Assembly (NCBI GenBank): GCA_035710515.1
Contig: DASTDE010000001.1
Location: forward strand, 496,001 to 560,000
Reading direction: 5' to 3'
DNA length: 64,000 bases
Origin: Candidatus Rubrimentiphilum sp.
GTDB taxonomy: Bacteria; Vulcanimicrobiota; Vulcanimicrobiia; Vulcanimicrobiales; Vulcanimicrobiaceae
Both the position numbers and the translations under genes were made by a program. The notes beneath the pieces are model-generated. The model searched no databases and had not been told where the DNA came from. It saw only the letters and a list, made by a program, of their open reading frames with translations. Shown in pieces: positions 1 to 8,915 of this stretch (position 1 is its first letter; the number at the start of each line of letters is the position of its first letter).

Positions 1-765
1 AGCCTCGAAGCGGGCGGTGACCGCCCGGCATGGCCCGACACCGTCGGCTGTCTAACGCCTGAAGCGGCGCGCTGGTACTGCTCGCGCATCGTCGCGGCGA
101 TGCCGGCAGGTTTGCCGATGGTTTGTCATTTTCACAACGATTACGGATTGGGCACGATCAACGCGATCACCGCAGTCGGATGCGGCTTCAAAGTGGTTTC
201 GGTAACTGCCAACGGTTACGGCGAACGTGCCGGTAATGTAAAACTGCACGAATTCGTCACCGCGCTCAACGTCCTGTACGGGGTCGAAATCCCGGGCTTC
301 AAATACGACAAGCTGCGCGACCTCGCTCGCTTCATGGAGCGCATGAGCGGCGTGCCGATGCAGCAGCACGAACCGATCGTCGGCTCCAAAGTCTTCGCGC
401 ACGAGTCCGGGATCCACACACATGCGATGCTGATCGACCGGCGCATGTACGAGGCTGTGCCCGCGAACTTGGTCGGCGGCGAGATCTCGTGGATCTTTGG
501 AAAGCATTCGGGCGTTGCGCTAGTGGAAGATACGCTGCGCAAGCATGCCGCCGAACTGGCGAAGCGCGGAGTCGAGCCTACTCCCGGGCTGGCGCAGCGC
601 GTCACCGAGGAGATCAAGCGGTTGCGCGAAGAGCGCGCCGCCAGCAGCAAGAGCGAAGAAACGATAGCGGCCTATGAGAAGGCGATGGGAGAACTTTCGC
701 TGGACGAATCGGACGTGGTTGAGATTGCGACCGCGCTCGCCCAGGCCTCGCCTGTAGCCCACTGA
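1..765 (+). CDS. Homocitrate / 2-isopropylmalate synthase family protein, 3' part (5' end outside window)
   Basis: The reading frame is open from base 1, so the gene starts upstream; 254 C-terminal residues are visible. DTVG, the HFHND metal-binding pair of histidines and the NGYGERAGN loop are signatures of the DRE-TIM metallolyase family, which condenses acetyl-CoA with a 2-oxoacid. FAHESGIHTHA and FGKHSG belong to the C-terminal accessory region shared by homocitrate and isopropylmalate synthases. The large LeuA-type regulatory domain appears absent, because the protein ends soon after the accessory helices. That favours a homocitrate synthase-like or short IPMS-like enzyme, but substrate cannot be read from sequence. 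The gene converges on the next one with 12 bases between them. Confidence 0.85.
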   Translation, partial: SLEAGGDRPAWPDTVGCLTPEAARWYCSRIVAAMPAGLPMVCHFHNDYGLGTINAITAVGCGFKVVSVTANGYGERAGNVKLHEFVTALNVLYGVEIPGFKYDKLRDLARFMERMSGVPMQQHEPIVGSKVFAHESGIHTHAMLIDRRMYEAVPANLVGGEISWIFGKHSGVALVEDTLRKHAAELAKRGVEPTPGLAQRVTEEIKRLREERAASSKSEETIAAYEKAMGELSLDESDVVEIATALAQASPVAH

Positions 766-777
766 GCCATTAGAGCG

Positions 778-1851
778 TCACTGGCAGGGATTGCGCCCGG
801 AATTCGCGGCGGCCGCAAGCCGAACTGAAGTAGCCGCGATCTGCGGACCCTGCGCGCCGATCGAAAAGTTGCCGGTGACTAATACCGTTTGGCCGTAGAG
901 TGAGGGCGTCGGTAACACGCCGTGCGGAAGTAGCAACTGCGCGATTGTGTTTCCTTGCGCATCCTGCAAGACGTACGAACCGCACATTCCGCCGATGACG
1001 CCGAGAAACGAGGCCTGAACCGTTTTTTGCGGCTGGACGGAGAAAGTGAACGAACCGTTTTTGTGGGCCGGGATGTCGTCCGCATAGTCGAGCTTCGCGA
1101 CGATGTTCGCAAATCCGGAAGTCGGCGGCGTCCACGAAAGCGCGACCGTATCGCTGTCCCCGGGGATGAGCGGCTTCACCCGCTCCGATGCTATCGTTTG
1201 TCCTCCGGCGGTGACCATCACGTTCGCTCCGGTAGCCGGAAACGATCCGCGGTTCTCGATGCGCACGAGAATAGCCGAAGGTATTCCCGCGACAGGGTCG
1301 CCGTCCACGCTGATTGACGCAACCGCGAGATCGTGAATCGGCATTCCCCCGGAAACCGTTCCAAGCGTGAAATTCGCGATGGGCGAAAATATCGTTGCGG
1401 TGCCGCCGTTTATCGCGCGAACGCGCCAGTGATACGGACCGCCCGGCAGCGGGACTCCGGCCGGTTGCAACGCGGTGAAGCCGGAACCGGGAACGTTGAG
1501 ATTCGAAAACCCGTAGGCAATGCCCGGAACAACGACGTCCACGAGCACGTGCGAACGAACGTCGAAGCGATCCGAAATCTGCAGCTCGTAACGCGTCGCA
1601 CCGTTTACCGGCGTCCACAGAAAGCTGAACGGCGGATTTGCCTGCAGTCCGGCCATAATCGGATAGATCGGTGAAGGTGGAGCGATGCCGCGCGGCAACG
1701 GGCGCGGCGACGGCGTCGGAGTAGGAATTGGCGTTGGCGAGGGAGTCGGCGTTGGCCTGACTTGCGCAACGGCATTGGCGGTGCACGCCGCGAGCATCGC
1801 TGCGACAAGGACTGCCCGCTGTACGAACTTAGAACTGTGTTCCAAGCGCAA
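778..1851 (-). CDS. Secreted protein with proline/threonine linker and CARDB-like beta domain
   Basis: 357 residues from a TTG start. There is an N-terminal signal peptide ending near AVAQ, then a low-complexity TP/SP-rich linker (about residues 31-58). An FN3-like segment follows (about 60-160) and then a CARDB-like segment (about 170-275; the pattern VRIENRGSFPATGANV is typical). The C-terminal 80 residues are unassigned. It overlaps the upstream gene by 23 bases, so the two are probably translationally coupled and exported together. No catalytic motif is visible; an adhesive or structural surface role is inference. The start is the only initiation codon placed correctly ahead of the signal peptide. 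Confidence 0.7.
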   Translation of the reverse strand: MRLEHSSKFVQRAVLVAAMLAACTANAVAQVRPTPTPSPTPIPTPTPSPRPLPRGIAPPSPIYPIMAGLQANPPFSFLWTPVNGATRYELQISDRFDVRSHVLVDVVVPGIAYGFSNLNVPGSGFTALQPAGVPLPGGPYHWRVRAINGGTATIFSPIANFTLGTVSGGMPIHDLAVASISVDGDPVAGIPSAILVRIENRGSFPATGANVMVTAGGQTIASERVKPLIPGDSDTVALSWTPPTSGFANIVAKLDYADDIPAHKNGSFTFSVQPQKTVQASFLGVIGGMCGSYVLQDAQGNTIAQLLLPHGVLPTPSLYGQTVLVTGNFSIGAQGPQIAATSVRLAAAANSGRNPCQ

Positions 1852-3598
1852 TATTCCCCGTCGATGCCGGAAACTGTCCGTTAATTTTCGTCATCGAAAA
1901 CTTCAATGCCAGGTGGCTCGGCAGATTGAACTGGATTCCCTCATTCAGCGATAGTGTTTGTGGTGGCGCATCGCCGGTTCCCGGCTGCATTGCTGAATTC
2001 GACAGCGACGTCGAAAGCGTCCAAGGATTGCGCGAGTAAGAGAACGTCACGAAATTCGTGCGGTTAAAAGAGGCACTGTCCATACTGCTCGCCCGCACTC
2101 CGGCCAGATTCGTTCCCAGCGTCACGCTCAACCCTTCAGCAACGACTCGCGAAACTGTAATGCCCGACTGCACTTGGGTCTGCTGTTGATCCGGCCCCGA
2201 GGTCGCGCCTACCACACCGTAGCTCAACTGAACGCTTTGCGCGCCACGCCGCAACAGATAGACCGCCGCCACTCCGTTGGTCGCATAGGTTGAAGGAAAG
2301 TCTCCTGATTGCTGCTGCGATCCGCCGGTGAACGTCAGCGTTGCAACATCGTTGCGTACCGGAATTGAAAACGTAGCGTTCTCGGTCCAGTTGTTCGTTC
2401 TTACCGAAAGATCCGCGCCCGGCAGATCGTCGTGGTAGCCTTCCACCGACAGGGTCACCGCCGCTTGTCCCAGCGGAAATGATCCGGCAAGCCTTTGCGC
2501 GTCGCGATCTGCGATGATCCCCGGCGCACCGGGCGCAACGTAGAACGGGCCGGTCCTGAACTCATCGAGCGTCCATTGCGTGGCGCCGATTGAAAGTGTA
2601 GCGAGCGCCTCATATGCGCGATCGACGCGACGGGTCAGGCCGTCGGCATCCATATAGTTGACCAGACCAAAGCGGAACCCAAACGATTGCCGCTGCGGCG
2701 GCGGCTGCCAGGTGAGCGAGAGTGTTGCAAAGTTACCGTCGCCCCAATTCGACAGACCGCCGTAATCGGGCACGGATGGGGAGCGTATGTGCCCGGCATT
2801 GAGTCCCGCGACCAGAGTTGGTGATCGCACGGTGTATTGCAAAGCTGCGACCGACGGACCGGCCGGCGTGCCTTGCTCGCGAAGCCATGTGGCCTCCAAG
2901 GAATGCTGGGTTCCCCAATTCTGCTGGAAAGACGCGCCATAGCCGCTGACGTTGTTCAATGCCAACGGATCGATCTGCGGGGTAAGCGCGCCGCCACGAA
3001 AACGGCTATCCGATGTATCCAGTTCGAGCACGGGTTGAACCGAGCTCGGAGCCGACGAGAAACCTTCGGTCAGCGAGTAGCTGCCGTTCCCCGGCAGACA
3101 TCCATTGAACGAAAACAAGATCGTTTCGCTCTGTTGTTGTCCGAAGTTGTCTGTACTGTTCGTGGATCCGTGAACGCAGCTCGGCGCAGGCGGTTGACTC
3201 GCCTGCGCAACGATCACCGCAATTGGGGAAGACGTTGCGAGCACGGTGCCTCCGTGCAGCAACGTGACTTCCAGCTTGTAATACCCCGAAAGACCCGCCG
3301 GTAGCGTCCACCGCGCGATCGAAAGCGTGACGTGTCCCGGCTGCACCGGTTGTGTTCCGGGAATCGCGGGGCTCTCGGCGGCGATCGATCCGTCGGACGA
3401 GCGAAGCCGCAGCGTAAATGCGTAATCGGTCGCAGCCCAGCCGCCGGCGTCGTCCGCCGTTACGCCGACTTCAACTGAAATCGGCTGGTTGGCGGCGGGC
3501 GTTTTTGTGGTGACGTACACCGTTACGATCGAACTCGCAGCGTCGGCCGAGCTCAACGCAAGAACGAGGGCCGCCGATACGAGGACCCAAGCACGCAC
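1829..3598 (-). CDS. Putative outer-membrane beta-barrel protein
   Basis: 589 residues from a GTG start, with a signal peptide cut near SSADA. Residues 22-130 look like an Ig-like beta domain. From about 170 to the end there are alternating amphipathic beta-strands with Ser/Thr/Gln-rich turns, and the last residue is Phe (GTQF), the classical C-terminal signal for outer-membrane barrel assembly. No family name can be given. The downstream secreted gene overlaps it by 23 bases, suggesting one operon and perhaps one surface complex. If the barrel reading is right, the organism is diderm. Confidence 0.65.
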   Translation of the reverse strand: MRAWVLVSAALVLALSSADAASSIVTVYVTTKTPAANQPISVEVGVTADDAGGWAATDYAFTLRLRSSDGSIAAESPAIPGTQPVQPGHVTLSIARWTLPAGLSGYYKLEVTLLHGGTVLATSSPIAVIVAQASQPPAPSCVHGSTNSTDNFGQQQSETILFSFNGCLPGNGSYSLTEGFSSAPSSVQPVLELDTSDSRFRGGALTPQIDPLALNNVSGYGASFQQNWGTQHSLEATWLREQGTPAGPSVAALQYTVRSPTLVAGLNAGHIRSPSVPDYGGLSNWGDGNFATLSLTWQPPPQRQSFGFRFGLVNYMDADGLTRRVDRAYEALATLSIGATQWTLDEFRTGPFYVAPGAPGIIADRDAQRLAGSFPLGQAAVTLSVEGYHDDLPGADLSVRTNNWTENATFSIPVRNDVATLTFTGGSQQQSGDFPSTYATNGVAAVYLLRRGAQSVQLSYGVVGATSGPDQQQTQVQSGITVSRVVAEGLSVTLGTNLAGVRASSMDSASFNRTNFVTFSYSRNPWTLSTSLSNSAMQPGTGDAPPQTLSLNEGIQFNLPSHLALKFSMTKINGQFPASTGNIALGTQF

Positions 3599-3663
3599 GA
3601 CTTCAGAATAGCGTCGGGTGTATCTTCCCGCAAGAGAAGCGCGAGGCGGCTAGGTCATTTGGA

Positions 3664-4488
3664 CTATGCGATGCCGCCCAACCGGAAAGCCGCCACGAAA
3701 GCCTTAAACACCGTCGGATAATCTGTGCTCGTGAAGCGTACAGTGCGGTCTCCGCTGCGTTCGAAGCCTGGGATCACCGCGATCCAATCCGCTTGCTCGA
3801 CCTTCGCTAGATCGATCTCCATTGTAACCGGCGGCTCGAACCGGAAGGGCTGCGCATCCTTCGCCGAGCGGGCTGCCCGCGCGGCTCCTTCGCGGATGGC
3901 ATCCTGCGCAGCTTGCGGCGACATCGAATCCACGGCGAAGTTGCCGATACTTTCCTTGACGATCACGCCCGTTATCCACGGCATTTGCGCTTTGGCGGTC
4001 TCGATGGTCGCACGGTCGCCGGTAATCAGCAAAACCGGAACGCCATGATGGCCCGCCAGCGCCGCATTGAGCGTGGCTTCGCTGCAGCGCACGCCGTTGA
4101 TTCGCACGTCGTAGATTACGGACGGCGTGTACGTGTGACAGAGCGTCGCGTTGGGTTCACCGATAGCGCCGTGGTAACCGGTGAAGAAGACGCCGCCGAA
4201 CGTGCCGTCCAGGTCCTGGACCATCGAGAAGGGCTTGCGGTTTCCAAAAATGATCCGCGCGTCATCGGGCAGTTCGTCGAGAAGCAGATTGCGCATCGGC
4301 CCATGCGAATCGTTGACCAGGAACTCGCGCGCGCCGCCTTTACGGCCGCCATCGATGGCGGCACACACCTCGGCGGTCATGATTTTTTGGTAAATGAAGT
4401 AATCGGCAGTGTAGCTGCGCGCATCGACTTGATCCCAGCTGCAGACGCCGGCCGTGCCTTCCATGTCGGCCGAAATATAGACCTTCAT
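3664..4488 (-). CDS. M55 family D-aminopeptidase (DppA-like)
   Basis: 274 residues, close to the usual length of DppA. The N-terminal SADMEGTAG is the SxDxEG metal-binding signature. By position D8, E10, H62, H106 and E137 match the zinc ligands of DppA, and H118 (CHTYT) matches the catalytic histidine. The family releases N-terminal D-amino acids from short peptides in the cytoplasm and is linked to recycling of D-Ala peptides. It overlaps the next M55 gene by 4 bases; the two proteins are clear paralogues along their full length. No dipeptide ABC transporter, the usual partner of dppA, is nearby. Confidence 0.9.
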   Translation of the reverse strand: MKVYISADMEGTAGVCSWDQVDARSYTADYFIYQKIMTAEVCAAIDGGRKGGAREFLVNDSHGPMRNLLLDELPDDARIIFGNRKPFSMVQDLDGTFGGVFFTGYHGAIGEPNATLCHTYTPSVIYDVRINGVRCSEATLNAALAGHHGVPVLLITGDRATIETAKAQMPWITGVIVKESIGNFAVDSMSPQAAQDAIREGAARAARSAKDAQPFRFEPPVTMEIDLAKVEQADWIAVIPGFERSGDRTVRFTSTDYPTVFKAFVAAFRLGGIA

Positions 4489-5318
4489 GCGCGCACGTTA
4501 GCGGCTCCGCCTAGGCGGAAGGCGGCGGCGAAGGCGCGGAAGATCGAAGGGTAGTCGCCGGCTTCGAAACGCACCGTCCGTCCGGCGATTCGCTGATAGC
4601 CGGGCATCAACTCGATGAAGTCAGCTTGTTCGGCGTGAACGGTGTCGATTTCGAGTGCGAGCGGTGGTTCGAACGTAAACAATTTAGCGTTGGATGCGTC
4701 GCGTACCGCCCGCGTGGCCGCCTCGCGAATCGCCGCTTGCGCCGCTTTGGGGGTCAGCGAATTTGCGGCGTAGTGACCGATGCCGTCTTTCACGATGACG
4801 CCGGTTACCCACGGCATATGCTCGGCGACGTGCTCTACAACCACGCGATCGCCCGTAACCATGAGCAGCGGAATGCCGTAGTGGCCCGCCATCGCCGCAT
4901 TCAGCAGCGCCTCGCTGCATGCCACGCCGTTGACCCGGACGTTGTAAATCGTCTCGCCGGTGTATGTGTGAGCGAGCACACCGTTCTCGTCGCCCGCGCG
5001 CGCGTGATATCCGGTGAAAATCGCGCCGTTGAAACGTTCGTCCATCCCTTGGGTCATCGAAAAGGGTTTGCGCGCGCCTGAAATCACGCGCACGTCGGCG
5101 GGCAGTTCGTCCCAGAGAAGATTGCGCATATCCCAGTGCGAGTCGTTCACGACGACATCGGTCGCACCGCCCTTGCGGGCGCCGTCGATCGCGGCGCGCA
5201 CTTCCTGCGTCATATAGCGGCGGTAGATCGGATACTCGTGCGCGTTCGATGGATCGCATTGCAGCCAGCTGCAGACGCCGGCCGTGCCTTCCATATCGCA
5301 TGAAACGTATAACCGCAC
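4485..5318 (-). CDS. M55 family D-aminopeptidase (DppA-like), second copy
   Basis: 277 residues from a GTG start whose G is the last base of the upstream TAG (TAGTG), so translation is probably coupled to the TPR gene. SCDMEGTAG carries D8 and E10; H61, H105 and E136 complete the likely metal site, and H117 is the catalytic histidine. It is a tandem paralogue of the downstream gene, which starts inside its last four bases. Both catalytic sets look intact, so the pair may form hetero-oligomers (M55 enzymes are decameric) or differ in peptide preference. That last point is inference. Confidence 0.9.
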   Translation of the reverse strand: MRLYVSCDMEGTAGVCSWLQCDPSNAHEYPIYRRYMTQEVRAAIDGARKGGATDVVVNDSHWDMRNLLWDELPADVRVISGARKPFSMTQGMDERFNGAIFTGYHARAGDENGVLAHTYTGETIYNVRVNGVACSEALLNAAMAGHYGIPLLMVTGDRVVVEHVAEHMPWVTGVIVKDGIGHYAANSLTPKAAQAAIREAATRAVRDASNAKLFTFEPPLALEIDTVHAEQADFIELMPGYQRIAGRTVRFEAGDYPSIFRAFAAAFRLGGAANVRA

Positions 5319-5761
5319 TAGGGAGAATCTTTCAGATCGGCGCGCGCTTCGGTCAAACCTTCGTGCGCGGCCACGTTGTGAGGATTTGTGGCCAGTGCGC
5401 GCGTGTAGTAAGGGATTGCTTCGCTGTACTTTCCAACCGCAAGGTAGAGATCGCCAAGTTGCGTCAGCGCTACGTCGTCTTTAGGGCTTCGCGCGATCCG
5501 GTCGCGCAACTCTTGCAGCTGCACGCGAACGCCGGCGGGCGGTCCTCCCTGGACATTGACCGACGCGGGCCCGGCGGTCGCGGCGCCCGAGGCACTTGCT
5601 TGCCGGTTCGCGCCGGTGCCGGTCCCGAAAACGGATCCGCCCGTAGAGAAGCCGATTTTTACAAGATAGCCGATGATGCCCAAAAAGAGCGCGCCAACAA
5701 CGATAACGATGGGAACATAGACGCGCGGCGGTAAGCCGCGCTTGGGAGTGTCGACCACCAA
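5318..5761 (-). CDS. Single-pass membrane protein with C-terminal TPR
   Basis: 147 residues. One transmembrane helix lies at about 14-37 (PIVIVVGALFLGIIGYL), followed by a Gly/Ala/Ser-rich linker. The C-terminal 65 residues hold about one and a half TPR units (ALTQLGDLYLAVGKYSEAI, then YYTRALATNPHN). The start is TTG, with an in-frame GTG in the next codon as an equal alternative. It is first in a minus-strand run with the two M55 peptidases. A TPR anchor co-expressed with D-aminopeptidases may place them at the membrane, but nothing in the sequence proves this. Confidence 0.65.
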   Translation of the reverse strand: MVVDTPKRGLPPRVYVPIVIVVGALFLGIIGYLVKIGFSTGGSVFGTGTGANRQASASGAATAGPASVNVQGGPPAGVRVQLQELRDRIARSPKDDVALTQLGDLYLAVGKYSEAIPYYTRALATNPHNVAAHEGLTEARADLKDSP

Positions 5762-5794
5762 GAAAACGTTGGACGAAGGTCGAACAAACTCTTC

Positions 5795-6337
5795 GTGCCG
5801 AGCGAAACCGATCTGCAGCTGCTGTTCGCCGAGTTGAACAACTATTATTTCAACGGAGAGGTGCCCGTCTGCCGGATTCGCTACAACTCGCGCTTCTCGA
5901 ACTCGGCCGGACGCATCACCTATAGCACCAGGCCGGTCCTGATCGAGCTCTCAACCAAGCACTTCCGCGAGCACCCGGAGGCTTTGCGTGAAACGCTGCT
6001 GCACGAGATGATTCACGCCTGGCTTTACGATCGGACGGGCGACACCGGCCACGGCTCGGAGTTTCGCAAGAAGATGGCCGAGTGCGGCTTGACTTCGATC
6101 TATCACGACCTCGGCAACATGAAGCCGTTCAACGAATCCGCCAAGCGATATATCCTACGCTGCGAGCAGTGCGCGCTCGAGATTCTTCGTCGCCGGTTGC
6201 CGCGCGCGGCCATGAGTTGCGGCCGCTGCAGCAAGCAGGGCTACGATCCGCGCTTTCCCTTAACGTTGCTGGAAGTTACCGAAACGCGCGAGCTCGGCGT
6301 AACCGTTCCGCGCGCCGCATTTAAGTCTCAGCCCTAG
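5795..6337 (+). CDS. SprT-like zinc metalloprotease domain protein
   Basis: 180 residues from a GTG start. HEMIH (residues 70-74) is the zinc/catalytic motif and H86 in GHGSEF is the likely third ligand, as in SprT and Spartan SprT domains. A CEQC...CGRC pair (about 126-150) forms a C-terminal zinc ribbon. SprT-family proteins resemble the protease part of SPRTN, which degrades DNA-protein crosslinks; the bacterial role is poorly known. It is transcribed divergently from the TPR/M55 operon, 33 bases away, so the two units share a very short promoter region. Confidence 0.85.
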   Translation: MPSETDLQLLFAELNNYYFNGEVPVCRIRYNSRFSNSAGRITYSTRPVLIELSTKHFREHPEALRETLLHEMIHAWLYDRTGDTGHGSEFRKKMAECGLTSIYHDLGNMKPFNESAKRYILRCEQCALEILRRRLPRAAMSCGRCSKQGYDPRFPLTLLEVTETRELGVTVPRAAFKSQP

Positions 6338-6567
6338 AACGAGTCTTCCACAGCGCTGCGAGCGCTCACGTGCAGGGGCAGGCAGCGATAAGCCGGCGAG
6401 CCCGGGTATTGCAAGCCTCTCGTCTTAAAGAATCGTACCGATAGGTCGACTGTTTCGTTCGCTTTGAGTGTGCCTTTCATGCACATTGATGAGCACCCGG
6501 ATCGGCTCACGGAAAGTGTCGTAAGGCCAGGCGTTACATTCAGAAAATAGAACCTGCCGTCGCGCAT
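6334..6567 (-). pseudogene. Fragment resembling the end of a carboxypeptidase-regulatory-like beta domain
   Basis: A 77-codon frame. The pattern DGRFYFLNVTPGLTTLSVS resembles the last strands of carboxypeptidase regulatory-like domains, which usually follow a longer protein. The frame is closed by a TGA nine codons before the ATG, there is no clear ribosome binding site, and no signal peptide. I read it as a gene remnant, but a small real protein is not excluded. Its stop overlaps the stop of the convergent SprT-like gene. Confidence 0.3.
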
Positions 6568-6630
6568 GGCCGTGACGAGGCCTAGTGAAAATCACCGGAA
6601 CGCGTGATAGACTATGCGGGAGGATGGATC

Positions 6631-6870
6631 TTGAGCGCGCAGCCCATGGATATTAGAATGGCCCACCTGGAGGGAGCCTACGAGCAAGTCAGCCAGCGGC
6701 TGAACGGCATCGACCTGCGCCTGAACGGCATCGATTCCCGCTTGGCTTCTCTTGAAACACGAATCGACCAGCGCTTTGCCGCGATGGACCAGAAGTTTCT
6801 TTGGGTGATAGGGCTCGTGATTGTTTCCATTCTGTTGCCGCTCGTGCAGCGCTTCGTCCCGCACGGCTAA
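6631..6870 (+). CDS. Small coiled-coil protein with C-terminal membrane anchor
   Basis: About 79 residues. The heptad-like segment (QVSQRLNGIDLRLNGIDSRL) repeats the unit RLNGID twice and is predicted to form a coiled coil. The last 25 residues are one hydrophobic helix (WVIGLVIVSILLPLVQ) followed by a short polar tail. I chose the TTG at 6631 because GGAGG at 6619-6623 lies seven bases before it. A GTG at 6604 and an ATG at 6646 are in frame as alternatives. It resembles many small tail-anchored hypothetical proteins; function unknown. The next gene, fumC, begins 62 bases later. Confidence 0.6.
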   Translation: MSAQPMDIRMAHLEGAYEQVSQRLNGIDLRLNGIDSRLASLETRIDQRFAAMDQKFLWVIGLVIVSILLPLVQRFVPHG

Positions 6871-6932
6871 AAAGAACGCGGCTCCGACCTTTATAGAGGC
6901 AGAACCCGGCCCCCAAGCGAGAAGATAGGGGC

Positions 6933-8333
6933 GTGAAAACACGCATCGAGTCCGACTCCATGGGGCAAATTCAGGTCCCCGCCGACAAATATTATGGGGC
7001 GCAATCCGCCCGATCCCTTATTCATTTTGATATCGGCGACGGTGAGTCGCCGCGCGACGTGATGCCGCGGCAGGTCATTCGCGCGATGGCGACCCTAAAG
7101 AAGGCCGCTGCGTCGGTGAACCGCGAGCTCGGCAAACTGAGTGATGAGAAGGCGAAGCTGATTTCGGCGGCCGCCGATGAGGTGATCGCCGGCAACCTCT
7201 ACGCGCACTTTCCGCTGCGCGTTTGGCAGACGGGTTCGGGCACGCAGACCAACATGAACGTCAACGAAGTGATCTCGAACCGGGCGATCGAGATTGCGGG
7301 CGGCGAGATGGGCAGTAAGAAGCCCATCCATCCCAACGATGACGTCAACATGTCGCAATCCTCGAACGATACGTTTCCGACCGCCATGCATATGGCCGCG
7401 GCCGAAGCGATGGTCGACATGCTGCCGGCAGTCAAGAAACTGCGCGACGCTCTCGATGCAAAGTCCAAACAATGGGCGAGGATCGTCAAGGTCGGACGCA
7501 CGCATCTGCAGGATGCGACGCCGCTGACGCTGGGTCAGGAGTTCTCCGGCTACGTCACCCAGCTCGATCGCGCCATGGCTGCATGCAAGACGGCACTGGA
7601 CCCGCTGTACGACCTCGCCATTGGCGGAACTGCCGTCGGCACCGGCATGAACGCGCATCCCGAATTCGGCGAGCGCGTTGCCAAGAAGATCGCCGAGCTT
7701 ACAGGGCTGCCGTTCCGGTCCCATCCGAACAAGTTTACAGCGCTGGCCTCGCACGACGACTTCGTCTTCGCTTCGGGTGCGCTGAAGATGCTTGGTGCAG
7801 CTTTAATGAAGATCGCCAACGATATACGCTGGCTGGCTTCCGGGCCGCGCGCCGGCATCGGCGAGCTGACGCTGCCCGAAAACGAGCCGGGCTCGTCGAT
7901 CATGCCGGGGAAAGTCAACCCGACGCAGTCGGAAGCGATGACAATGGTCGTGGCGCAGGTGTACGGCAACGATCTTGCGATCAGCTTCGGCGCATCGCAG
8001 GGCAACTTCGAACTCAACGTCTTCAATCCGGTCATGATTTACAACTTCTTGCACTCGTGCAGACTCTTGCGCGATGCGTGCACGATGTTCCGCGAGCACG
8101 CGGTCGAAGGGTTGAGCGCCAACGAGGAGACGATCGCGAAATACCTGCGCGAGTCATTGATGACCGTGACGGCGCTCTCGCCGAAGATCGGCTACGACAA
8201 GGCGGCGGAGATCGCCAAGCACGCGCATCACCACAAGACGACTTTAAAAGAAGCAGCGGTGAATCTGGGGCACGTCACGGCTGAGGATTTTGATAAGTAC
8301 GTCGTCCCGCACGAAATGACGAAGCCGTCATGA
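6933..8333 (+). CDS. fumC: Fumarate hydratase class II
   Basis: 466 residues, the normal length for class II fumarase, from a GTG start. It interconverts fumarate and malate in the citric acid cycle and needs no metal. [12 protein letters not shown], the [14 protein letters not shown] region and the superfamily signature [11 protein letters not shown] (about residues 323-333) are all present and intact. The downstream VOC frame begins in its last four bases (ATGA), so the two were probably co-translated before the VOC gene acquired its frameshift. Confidence 0.97.
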   Translation: MKTRIESDSMGQIQVPADKYYGAQSARSLIHFDIGDGESPRDVMPRQVIRAMATLKKAAASVNRELGKLSDEKAKLISAAADEVIAGNLYAHFPLRVWQTGSGTQTNMNVNEVISNRAIEIAGGEMGSKKPIHPNDDVNMSQSSNDTFPTAMHMAAAEAMVDMLPAVKKLRDALDAKSKQWARIVKVGRTHLQDATPLTLGQEFSGYVTQLDRAMAACKTALDPLYDLAIGGTAVGTGMNAHPEFGERVAKKIAELTGLPFRSHPNKFTALASHDDFVFASGALKMLGAALMKIANDIRWLASGPRAGIGELTLPENEPGSSIMPGKVNPTQSEAMTMVVAQVYGNDLAISFGASQGNFELNVFNPVMIYNFLHSCRLLRDACTMFREHAVEGLSANEETIAKYLRESLMTVTALSPKIGYDKAAEIAKHAHHHKTTLKEAAVNLGHVTAEDFDKYVVPHEMTKPS

Positions 8334-8715
8334 CGGAAACAAAATCAGCCCGAAAGGTCCTCCGAACGCGACACGTGCTCGCGGTAAAGATCTTCGCACG
8401 GAAGCGGACTATTACGTCGAAAAGCTCGGTTTCGATCGGGACTTTACGGTGCCGGGCTGGGAGTTTCTCTCATTCGGTGATTTTAAAGTCATGCTCGGCG
8501 AATGTGCGGACGAAATGCTCGCACGCGACACCGGCGACCATTCATATTATGCCCACGTTATTGTCGACAACGTAGTCGACGTCTATCGCGAGCTGATCGA
8601 ACGCGGCGCCAAAATATTGTCGCCGATCGAAGACAAGCCTTGGGGATTACGCGAATTCGGCGTAGTGACTCCGGACGGCCACCGCATCGTTTTTGGCCAG
8701 GAGATCCGGAGCTAG
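8330..8715 (+). pseudogene. VOC (glyoxalase/bleomycin resistance) family gene with a frameshift
   Basis: The ATG at 8330 overlaps the fumC stop and opens a frame giving VLRTRHVLAVK, the typical first strand of a VOC domain. The rest of the domain (DLRTEADYYVEKLGFDRDF, then VDVYRELIERGAKI and TPDGHRIVFGQ) is in a different frame, +1 relative to position 1. The two halves join perfectly if one base is added near 8388-8391 (after GTAAA). Without it the first frame stops at 8575. This is a recent single-base deletion, a sequencing error, or less likely programmed frameshifting. VOC proteins bind metals and act in diverse detoxification reactions; this subfamily is unknown. Confidence 0.75.
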
Positions 8716-8716
8716 T

Positions 8717-8884
8717 CTAGTTGTTGCTTAGCAGGACGATCGTGCAGGCGGCAAAGGTGGTTCGCCAATCGACTTCGTCCCACGCTCCGCCGGCGCGCCG
8801 TTCCGAGCTGAGCAGATCCAACGCCCAGTTCTTGTAGTACAGGCGATCGGCCTCAAGGGCCATGACCTCGCGACCCGGTTCCAT
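8717..8884 (-). CDS. Small hypothetical protein (55 residues)
   Basis: A short frame reading MEPGREVMALEADRLYY at its start and ending CTIVLLSNN. It is rich in Trp and charged residues. It fills the gap between the hpnI stop (31 bases upstream, same strand) and the convergent VOC pseudogene end, in a genome that leaves almost no gaps. A GGGGG run sits just ahead of the ATG but is closer than usual for a ribosome binding site. No family recognised; it may be the last gene of the hpnK-hpnI unit. Confidence 0.4.
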   Translation of the reverse strand: MEPGREVMALEADRLYYKNWALDLLSSERRAGGAWDEVDWRTTFAACTIVLLSNN

Positions 8885-8915
8885 ACCCCCAACATCGGCA
8901 GATCGCGCTAAGAGT

